Positions 1 to 4,988 of a stretch of 11,582 nucleotides of DNA are shown here, one piece after another. The notes under the pieces were generated by a model. The model was not told where the DNA came from. It ran no database searches and saw only the letters and a program-made list of their open reading frames with translations. The DNA lies in contig JAFARW010000090.1 of NCBI GenBank assembly GCA_019245275.1, forward strand, positions 1-11,582, written 5' to 3'. Positions within the stretch are counted from its first letter, which is position 1; every line of letters begins with the position of its first letter. The DNA is from Vulcanimicrobiota bacterium. Lineage in GTDB: Bacteria > Vulcanimicrobiota > Vulcanimicrobiia > Vulcanimicrobiales > Vulcanimicrobiaceae. The translations under genes and the position numbers were made by a program.

Positions 1-42
1 TCTTTCGGACGGGCCGAATCGCGGGGCCTGCACCGTCGCGCG

Positions 43-963
43 TTAGCGCTGCATAACGACCGGTAGCTTCAAACGGAAAACTGCGCCGCCGTGGTCGGCA
101 TCACAAACGGTCAACGCTCCGCCGTGCGCGTACGCAATCCAACGCGAAATCGCGAGCCCCAAGCCGAGACCCTCACTTCCGTTTGCGCGGTAAAAGCGTT
201 CAAAGATGCGCTCGCGGACCTCGCTGTCGATGCCGGAACCGTCGTCCTCGACCGTAATCTCCGCGAACCTTCCGCCGGCCGTCGAGCGCAGCCGAACTGT
301 CGAACGCGCATGGCGCAGAGCATTCTCCAGCAGATTGCGCAGCAGCTCGCGGAGCCGGCGTTCATCGCCTGAGACGAGCGCGGACTCGGTCTGAATCACG
401 AGCGCAATCGACCTGTTGACCGCGCGCTTTTCGAACTCGCGGGCACACTGTTGGGTCAGAATCGCGACGTCGAGGATCTCGCGATGCAAGGCGTGTGCCG
501 ACGGCTCTCGCGCCAGCGTCAGGAGATCGGCGACAATTTCGGATGCATCGAGCGCCGTGTTCTCAATCGTCGTCAAGGCATTTTGCAACTCTGCATCGTG
601 CTGCGCGCGCGCCGCTTGGGCGACCGCAGCGATCGTCGCAAGCGGAGAGCGCAGCTCGTGCGCCGCCTCCGCCGCGAAGTCGCGCTCGCGCTGACGAGCC
701 ATTTCAAGCGGGCGAATCGTTACGCGCGCTAAGACGTATGAGAGAAGTCCGACAAGCGCGACCAGCGGCAGATTGAAGAGGACGATCGTGACCGCGACGT
801 TCCGCATCGCGAGCGCATAGGCGCGCGCGTATTCCGGCGTCCCTAGCGCGGGTTGAAGTTCACCCGCATAGATACGGCCGACGAAGACGTACGCGACGAC
901 GTCGAGCGCGATTAAGACAACTAAGAAGAGGAGCAGATAGCGCGTAACGAGTCGCGCGATCAC
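43..963 (-). CDS. Two-component sensor histidine kinase (membrane-bound)
   Basis: Inner-membrane sensor kinase, 306 aa from a GTG start. The first transmembrane helix is about residues 9-28, followed by a short periplasmic loop (about 29-56) and a second helix (about 57-79). The HisKA H-box follows after a short linker, with phospho-acceptor His102 in AHELRSPLA. The ATPase domain has the N-box (RNLLENALRHA), G1 (EDDGSGID), F-box (FERFYRA) and G2 (GLGLGLAIS), so it should be catalytically competent. I see no full HAMP or PAS domain, so sensing must use the roughly 27-residue loop or the membrane helices. I chose GTG at 963 because it overlaps the regulator's TGA as GTGA, typical of translational coupling; an upstream start at 987 would add 8 residues and deepen the overlap. 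It lies at the promoter-distal end of the copper/cytochrome gene run, so its signal may concern copper or redox state; that is inference. Confidence 0.93.
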   Translation of the reverse strand: MIARLVTRYLLLFLVVLIALDVVAYVFVGRIYAGELQPALGTPEYARAYALAMRNVAVTIVLFNLPLVALVGLLSYVLARVTIRPLEMARQRERDFAAEAAHELRSPLATIAAVAQAARAQHDAELQNALTTIENTALDASEIVADLLTLAREPSAHALHREILDVAILTQQCAREFEKRAVNRSIALVIQTESALVSGDERRLRELLRNLLENALRHARSTVRLRSTAGGRFAEITVEDDGSGIDSEVRERIFERFYRANGSEGLGLGLAISRWIAYAHGGALTVCDADHGGAVFRLKLPVVMQR

Positions 964-1625
964 GTCAGTTTGTAACCGACCCCCCAAACAGTTGCGATCG
1001 TGTTGGTTCCTCCAGCGGCTTTGAGCTTGCGGCGCAGCTGACTGACGTAAACGTCAACGATGTTGCTCGAACCATCGAAATCGTAATCCCAGAGGCGTTC
1101 CAAGAGCTGCGCTCGAGAGAACGTGATGCCGGCGTTGCGTGCGAAGAATTCGAGCATTCGAAATTCGGTTGCGCCAAGATCGAGCGGTTTGCCTGCATAT
1201 TGTGCGGTACGTCCCGCAGGGTCGATCAGCAGCTGTCCGACTTCGATACGGCTCTGCGTTGGCTTATCCGCGCGACGCAGCAGTGCGTTGAGCCGCGCGA
1301 CTAACTCCTCTTCGCGAAATGGTTTGATCAAGTAATCGTCCGCACCGCCTTCGAGACCGTGCACGCGGTCCTCAACCGCATCGCGAGCGGTCAACATCAA
1401 GACGGGCGTTTGCACGCCTTGACGGCGTGCCTCTTCGACGACCCCGAAACCATTGCGTTTGGGAAGAACGACGTCGACAATCGCGAGCGCGTACGGCTGG
1501 CGCAGCAGGTGGTCGAGGCCCACCTCACCATCGAGTGCGACGTCGACCGCGAATTTTCGGCGTTCGAGCATCGCGCGCACCGCTCCGGCGATTGCAACGT
1601 TATCTTCAATCAATAGTAGGCGCAT
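960..1625 (-). CDS. OmpR/PhoB-family response regulator
   Basis: DNA-binding response regulator of 221 aa, partner of the histidine kinase encoded directly downstream (4-nt stop/start overlap). The receiver domain (about 1-115) has the acidic pair Glu7/Asp8, phospho-acceptor Asp51 (in VDVVLP), switch Thr79 (LTARD) and Lys101 (IKPF), all intact. A winged-helix Trans_reg_C domain fills about 125-221, with the recognition-helix region NIVDVYVSQLRRKL and the terminal VWGVGYKL. Full family length. The ATG at 1625 has AGGA only 2 nt upstream and a stronger AGGAG 14 nt upstream, so ribosome-site spacing is imperfect at both. Only 22 nt separate it from the cytochrome/barrel gene, so read-through from that operon is likely; a weak separate promoter is also possible. 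Its targets cannot be read from sequence, but the divergent region near 4950-4990 is the natural first candidate. Confidence 0.95.
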   Translation of the reverse strand: MRLLLIEDNVAIAGAVRAMLERRKFAVDVALDGEVGLDHLLRQPYALAIVDVVLPKRNGFGVVEEARRQGVQTPVLMLTARDAVEDRVHGLEGGADDYLIKPFREEELVARLNALLRRADKPTQSRIEVGQLLIDPAGRTAQYAGKPLDLGATEFRMLEFFARNAGITFSRAQLLERLWDYDFDGSSNIVDVYVSQLRRKLKAAGGTNTIATVWGVGYKLT

Positions 1626-1646
1626 GGTCCTGCGAGGTTCTCCTTT

Positions 1647-1652
1647 ATCATA
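1647..1652 (-). promoter_or_regulatory. Possible -10 element for the two-component pair
   Basis: The minus strand reads TATGAT here (5 of 6 matches to TATAAT), across the stop codon of the upstream gene. A start point 7 nt on would give a leader of about 14-16 nt before the regulator's ATG. No convincing -35 hexamer lies at the right distance, so this is a weak call. It would let the regulator and kinase be expressed apart from the copper/cytochrome genes. Confidence 0.25.
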
Positions 1653-2766
1653 ATTTCGGCGGCCATGGGAAGCCCACCGTCAGCGCGCCGCCGAAGCTGC
1701 CGGCCCCGCCGGCTAACGGCTGACGACGCTCGAGCTCCAGGCGCGCATGTCCCGTCACCTGGGCAGCAGCGTAGAAAACCCACTCGCGAGTGATCAGCGG
1801 CGTTGCCATTGCGTCGTAGCGCACGGCGAAATAGAGGTGCGGCATCGGATAATACTTGAGGCGCACGTATCCGCCGCTCGATCCGAGCGCGCTGCCGAAG
1901 CCGTCGCTGTTGCTATCATTTCCCCACCACTGCTCGGCCTGCAGGTCGAGGCGTTTTGCGTACGCGTGCAATCCAAGATTGGAGCGCTCGTAGGCATCGG
2001 TGAAGCCATTGAGACCGCCGTTCGAGATCAAGCGCTCGCCGCCAAGAAACGCCGCGGAGCCTTCAACATCGGAGAGCAGCGGAAACCGTAAGAAAACGCC
2101 GCCTTCCGGACTTCCGGCGACCGTCGTTTGCGCGGTTAACGGCTTGCCTCCGTACGCCGAGCCTTTGAATTCACCGAAATCGGTGACGAGGTTCAGACGT
2201 ACGGTGCCGATGTGACGCTCGATTTGCATTCCCCAGCGCGGCGACGCGAGCGAAAGGTCGTTCAAGCCGACATGAGCGCCGTAGTAACCGTATTCCGTCA
2301 AGTCGTCTAAGCGCTGACCCGGCGATTGCAGTAACGGAAGCTCGAATAGACCGGCACGATAAAGCGTGCGCGTATGCGCGTTGTAGTTCGCGACGTAAGC
2401 TAAGAATGCGCCGGCCGGCCCGCCTTGAGCGCCGAAGTTGTAATGAAGAAATGCGTTGAGCGCGCCGATCTCCGGAGCGGCTAGGAGGACTCCGCCGGGT
2501 GTGAAGCGTCGCGACCCGGGCGCGGGATCTTTCTCATATTCCATTTGGTAACGGATCGCGACGCCGGTCGTCCCGTGTTTCGGGAGCGGCAAGCGGTAAC
2601 CGGCGTCGCGAAATGCATTTCCAAACGCATTGAGTTCGGGAAGCACGCTGTGGCACGATTCGCAGCGCAGTTGGTAGCGTTGTGCAAAGAGTGGGATCGC
2701 CTGTGCGCACGTGCTCGATGCAAGGAGCGCGCCGACGATCCCGGCTAGGAGTAGTTTACTGCGCAA
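1648..2766 (-). CDS. Secreted CxxCH protein with probable outer-membrane barrel
   Basis: Predicted exported protein of 372 aa from TTG at 2766. A signal peptide covers about residues 1-23 (n-region RSK, a hydrophobic run, cleavage after CAQA). Just after it is one haem c attachment motif, CESCH (Cys35, Cys38, His39), followed by LPELNAFGNAFRDAGYRLP. The remaining 300 or so residues alternate polar and hydrophobic/aromatic residues with Gly/Asn turns, as in an outer-membrane beta-barrel. The layout of a single N-terminal CxxCH on a long barrel-like body resembles uncharacterised outer-membrane cytochrome-like proteins; I cannot name the family. A longer in-frame TTG start at 2814 adds 16 residues and overlaps the cupredoxin gene by 59 nt. 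I prefer 2766 because it gives a clean signal peptide and an 11-nt overlap. Placed after SCO and cupredoxin genes, it may accept or donate electrons at the outer membrane; that is inference. Confidence 0.8.
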   Translation of the reverse strand: MRSKLLLAGIVGALLASSTCAQAIPLFAQRYQLRCESCHSVLPELNAFGNAFRDAGYRLPLPKHGTTGVAIRYQMEYEKDPAPGSRRFTPGGVLLAAPEIGALNAFLHYNFGAQGGPAGAFLAYVANYNAHTRTLYRAGLFELPLLQSPGQRLDDLTEYGYYGAHVGLNDLSLASPRWGMQIERHIGTVRLNLVTDFGEFKGSAYGGKPLTAQTTVAGSPEGGVFLRFPLLSDVEGSAAFLGGERLISNGGLNGFTDAYERSNLGLHAYAKRLDLQAEQWWGNDSNSDGFGSALGSSGGYVRLKYYPMPHLYFAVRYDAMATPLITREWVFYAAAQVTGHARLELERRQPLAGGAGSFGGALTVGFPWPPKL

Positions 2767-3247
2767 CGATCGCCGCGCGCATTCCCGAGTTGGCGTAGTG
2801 GAAGAAGCAGCCAAACAGAAACGTCCCCGCCTTATCGGCGGTGATCATCTGGGAGACTGAGCCGGGGTTGAGTGCGCCGCTGCTGAATCCGCCCGAAAGC
2901 GTCGCTCCGCTTTGCGTGAGCGCCGCATTCGAGAATGGATCGGCTGCCGGAAATTGCGAAAGGCCGCCCGGTATCGCTGTCGCGGTGTGCGGGAAGCTGT
3001 CGCTGTTATGGAATTGGATTAACGAACCGACGCCGACCGTCGTCACCGGCGGCGCGTAGCCCCTACTCGATCCGAAGGGCGTAGTTGTCGTTCCGTGCGC
3101 GGTCAGGCTGACGTCAATGGTCGTAACGTTTACCGGCGGCGGGCCGCCATGCATGCCGCCATTGCCGTTGCTGCCGGCGCTGTAACCAGCGCCCGTGCAT
3201 GCAGCAAGCACGCTGAGCGCGGCTGAGACGAAGAGTGCTCGTATCAT
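2756..3247 (-). CDS. Cupredoxin-like (plastocyanin-type) lipoprotein
   Basis: Blue-copper-type electron carrier of 163 aa. A signal peptide ends in the lipobox LAAC with lipidated Cys17, so it is membrane-tethered. A Gly/Ser/Asn/Pro-rich linker (about 18-40) leads into the cupredoxin fold. Expected type 1 copper ligands are all present: His87 (in SFPHTAT), then Cys147, His150 and Met156 in FGCFFHYANSGM. The spacing Cys-x2-His-x5-Met is one residue longer in the His-Met step than in classical plastocyanin (Cys-x2-His-x4-Met). The ATG at 3247 shares one base with the SCO gene's TGA. A TTG three bases upstream is an alternative start. Directly following the SCO chaperone gene and preceding a CxxCH protein, it probably receives copper from the former and may exchange electrons with the latter; both partnerships are inferred from order only. 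Confidence 0.87.
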   Translation of the reverse strand: MIRALFVSAALSVLAACTGAGYSAGSNGNGGMHGGPPPVNVTTIDVSLTAHGTTTTPFGSSRGYAPPVTTVGVGSLIQFHNSDSFPHTATAIPGGLSQFPAADPFSNAALTQSGATLSGGFSSGALNPGSVSQMITADKAGTFLFGCFFHYANSGMRAAIVAQ

Positions 3248-3810
3248 CAATTGAGTTTCCTCCAGTCATGTTGAAGTTCGGTGAACAAATCGGCGCTCAA
3301 ATTTGAACCCGCGAGCATAGTCTTTACGAGCCGTCCGCGTCTGTCCAATAAGTAAATGAACGTCGTGTGTACGTCGGCGTAGCCGCGTTCGTCGGTTTGT
3401 GTGACCACACCGAAGCGCCGCATGATGCCACCGATCGCCGGCCGCGCTCCCGTTGCGAGAATCCAGTGCTTCGGATCCGCTTCGAACGTTCGCGCGATCC
3501 GCTGAATGTCGGAAAGATGGTCGTGTTGCGGATCCAAGGTCAACGTCAGCAATCGTATCGGTACATGCGTTCTTTGCAGCTCTCGCTGCAGTTGTTCGAA
3601 TTGTGCGTTGACGAGCGGACACGCATCGCGGCAGTGTGTGGCGATGAACGTCAGCACGACCGGCGATCCCCGAAGCATCTGCAGATCGAAGGGCATGCCG
3701 CGTTGGTCTTGCAGCAACGCCGAAGGGCTCGCCGCACATGCAAAAGCGAGCATGACAACTGCGAGCACGTTTGATGCCGCTACGATCGCAAAGCGATGCA
3801 TGACCCTCAT
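3247..3810 (-). CDS. SCO1/SenC-family copper chaperone / thioredoxin-fold protein
   Basis: Exported thioredoxin-fold protein of 187 aa. The N-terminal hydrophobic segment (about 8-27) is a signal peptide or membrane anchor. The SCO copper site is complete: Cys60 and Cys64 in CRDACP (CxxxCP) and the distal His148 in DVHTTFIYLLD. The TLTLDP strand (about 89-94) also matches the family. SCO proteins bind copper and deliver it to, or reduce, copper sites, most often CuA of cytochrome oxidase. No oxidase gene is visible here; the nearest copper protein is the cupredoxin whose ATG overlaps this stop codon, so that is the likely client (inference). The start is ATG at 3810; an in-frame ATG at 3801 would remove 3 residues. 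Neither has a good ribosome site. Length is normal for the family. Confidence 0.93.
   Translation of the reverse strand: MRVMHRFAIVAASNVLAVVMLAFACAASPSALLQDQRGMPFDLQMLRGSPVVLTFIATHCRDACPLVNAQFEQLQRELQRTHVPIRLLTLTLDPQHDHLSDIQRIARTFEADPKHWILATGARPAIGGIMRRFGVVTQTDERGYADVHTTFIYLLDRRGRLVKTMLAGSNLSADLFTELQHDWRKLN
3259..3263 (-). promoter_or_regulatory. Ribosome binding site with two candidate start codons
   Basis: A perfect GGAGG lies inside the last codons of the SCO gene. It is 8 nt from a TTG (3250) and 11 nt from the adjacent in-frame ATG (3247). Spacing favours TTG and codon preference favours ATG; the two products differ by one residue. It shows that the cupredoxin is translated from its own strong site despite the stop/start overlap. 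Confidence 0.6.
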
Positions 3811-3850
3811 GGGCCAACATGCTACGGTGCGGCTATGAAAAGTTTCTGAA

Positions 3851-3871
3851 GCGTCGCGCGAGGCGCAACGC
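3851..3871. terminator. Strong hairpin after the TPR gene: attenuator, weak terminator or mRNA-processing element
   Basis: In minus-strand RNA this forms a 9-bp stem, GCGUUGCGC paired with GCGCGACGC (one U-G wobble), with a 3-nt CUC loop. It starts 3 nt after the TPR stop codon. The downstream bases TTCAGAAACTTTT are T-rich but not an uninterrupted U-tract, so full intrinsic termination is doubtful. It could lower read-through into the SCO gene or protect the 3' end of the upstream message. In the opposite direction no gene would need it. Confidence 0.45.
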
Positions 3872-3874
3872 TAT

Positions 3875-4681
3875 TTAGATTGAGTTGCGGAGTGCGGCGG
3901 CCAGGTTGCGCAGGACCGGATCGGCTGCGTCGCGCAGCGTCGCGTCGAGTGCGGCACGCGCTTCGTCGCGCCGGCCCTCGCGCAGTAGCACGGTCGCTAA
4001 CGCGAAGCGTGCCCGCGCGTAGCTAGGGGCAAACGTAACGGCGGCCGAGAATTCGCGCTCGGCATTCGTCCATTGATTCAATCGCGCGTGGGCAAGACCG
4101 AGGTCGTAGTGCGCAACCGCGTAAGATGGATTCTGCTCCAAAAGCTTGCCGAAGTCGTCCACCGCGACGTTCAGGTCGCCACTCTGAAGCGCGAGAAGGC
4201 CCCGCGAGTAGAGTGCCCGCGCGGATTGCGGCGCGAGGCGCACAAACCGGTCGGCGAAGGAGCGCGCTTCCCGCAAATCCCGGCGCTCGATATCGACGGC
4301 GACCAAGTTTGCGTATGCCGCTAGGAACTCGTTGTCTCGGGAGATCGCATCGCGAAAGGCGCCCGCTGCGTCGTCGTACCGATGCAGCCCGGCATAGGCG
4401 ATTCCCAGGTCGTATGCGGCCGTCGAATGTTGCGGCTCGGCCGGCTGCGCCGCCATGATGCGTTGAAACTCCGGAATCGCAGCGCGCCAATCTTGGCGCG
4501 CTACTGCATCGAGGCCGAGTCGAAAACGCTCGTGAATTTCGCGCTGCGCCGCCAGGTTGCGCATCGCCGGAGCGCTCGTTGTTTGTGGAAGCGGCGTATG
4601 GCCGCCGTATTGCTGCGCGCGCGCGGTCTGAACCCCGGCGACCAACACCAAGATGATCGTCGCCGTCAGCACTTTCGGCAT
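3875..4681 (-). CDS. Secreted tetratricopeptide-repeat protein
   Basis: Exported helical-repeat protein of 268 aa. The signal peptide covers about 1-22, with cleavage near ARA/QQY. A Pro/Thr-rich stretch (about 24-38) precedes five to six TPR units from about residue 48 to the end. Recognisable TPR cores include AAYDLGIAYAGLHRYDDAA, ARALYSRGLLALQSGDLNVA and AVAHYDLGLAHARLNQW. No enzymatic motif is present; TPR solenoids normally scaffold protein complexes, so a periplasmic assembly role is plausible but unproven. The ATG at 4681 has no Shine-Dalgarno sequence and lies 6 nt after the stop of the 85-aa gene, so it probably depends on translation of that gene. A hairpin follows its stop codon. 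Confidence 0.9.
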   Translation of the reverse strand: MPKVLTATIILVLVAGVQTARAQQYGGHTPLPQTTSAPAMRNLAAQREIHERFRLGLDAVARQDWRAAIPEFQRIMAAQPAEPQHSTAAYDLGIAYAGLHRYDDAAGAFRDAISRDNEFLAAYANLVAVDIERRDLREARSFADRFVRLAPQSARALYSRGLLALQSGDLNVAVDDFGKLLEQNPSYAVAHYDLGLAHARLNQWTNAEREFSAAVTFAPSYARARFALATVLLREGRRDEARAALDATLRDAADPVLRNLAAALRNSI

Positions 4682-4687
4682 CGGTTG

Positions 4688-4945
4688 CTAGCGGGTTGAG
4701 TTGTCTGTCGGAAGTTCCGCTTCGCGCGACGTCGCGGCGGCAGCGGCATGTTCGGGCTTGCAATCCCATCCCTTGCGTCCGGCTTCCGTGATCGGACCGA
4801 GCAGGGCGGGCGCCTGGGAGGGTACGAGTTGTGCGGGAGCAACCTCGGCGAGCGAGATTGCTTTAGCGGCTGCGACGCCGGTCGCCGCCAGTGCGGCGGC
4901 GCACGCGAGAACGAGCCGCAGACGCCACAGCCAGTGGGTTGACAT
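4688..4945 (-). CDS. Small secreted protein of unknown function (85 aa)
   Basis: I do not recognise this protein. It begins with a signal peptide or anchor (basic n-region with LWRLRL, an Ala/Leu core at about 11-26, cleavage probably after KA at 28-29). The predicted mature part is about 56 residues: a Pro/Ala-rich segment, then the motif GWDCKPEH with its only cysteine (Cys62), then an Ala/Glu/Thr-rich tail. ATG at 4945 is preferred over longer in-frame starts because a perfect TATAAT ends 7 nt upstream, which implies that transcription starts at or near the ATG. It is the first gene of the leftward run and lies 6 nt before the TPR gene. A lone cysteine next to Asp, Lys and His could bind metal or a thiol partner; that is speculation. 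Its promoter position and signal peptide support a real gene. Confidence 0.72.
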   Translation of the reverse strand: MSTHWLWRLRLVLACAAALAATGVAAAKAISLAEVAPAQLVPSQAPALLGPITEAGRKGWDCKPEHAAAAATSREAELPTDNSTR

Positions 4946-4951
4946 GGTGCC

Positions 4952-4957
4952 TATTAT
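4952..4957 (+). promoter_or_regulatory. Overlapping -10 box for the rightward receptor gene
   Basis: The plus strand reads TATTAT (5 of 6 matches to TATAAT), sharing five of six positions with the leftward -10 box. The core CTATTATAG is one central base pair away from being a palindrome. Start of transcription would be near 4964, leaving about 16 nt of leader before the GTG at 4980. No good -35 hexamer is seen at 16-18 bp. Nearly symmetric -10 elements are known to allow transcription in both directions. Confidence 0.4.
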
Positions 4958-4958
4958 A
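4953..4958 (-). promoter_or_regulatory. Consensus -10 box driving the leftward run (probably leaderless)
   Basis: The minus strand reads TATAAT exactly, followed by AGGCACC and then the ATG at 4945. Transcription starting about 7 nt after the -10 box would begin at or within a base or two of the ATG, giving a leaderless message; no Shine-Dalgarno sequence is possible. The -35 region is poor (best is TTCACG at a long 20-bp spacer), and an inverted repeat lies across it, which would suit an activator- or repressor-controlled promoter. Confidence 0.6.
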
Positions 4959-4962
4959 GCCC

Positions 4963-4988
4963 ACCCTTCTGAAGAATACGTGAAGGGT
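4963..4988. repeat. Inverted repeat, candidate operator in the divergent promoter
   Basis: Arms ACCCTTC (4963-4969) and GAAGGGT (4982-4988) are perfect 7-bp inverted copies with a 12-bp spacer, so the half-site centres are 19 bp apart, about two helical turns. It covers the -35 region of the leftward promoter and the GTG start of the rightward gene. A dimeric regulator bound here could control both directions. Alternatively, in the rightward mRNA the arms pair into a stem that takes in the last base of the start codon. Chance occurrence is not excluded. Confidence 0.4.

Noticed and set aside
1..42. Start of a further minus-strand gene past the kinase stop (GTG near position 33).
   Set aside because: Too few codons to judge, no ribosome site and no motif.
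3266..3820. Open minus-strand frame of 184 codons shadowing the SCO gene.
   Set aside because: The SCO frame carries the complete CxxxCP and His motif; this one carries none.
4023..4769. Open minus-strand frame of 248 codons overlapping the TPR and 85-aa genes.
   Set aside because: Arg/Ala/Ser-rich composition without motifs, lying out of frame over two better-supported genes with signal peptides and TPR cores.
4939..4944. Perfect TTGACA (-35 consensus) on the plus strand just left of the divergent promoter.
   Set aside because: The only -10-like box downstream is 7 bp away; nothing suitable lies at 16-18 bp. It falls in the first codons of the 85-aa gene, so it is probably chance.
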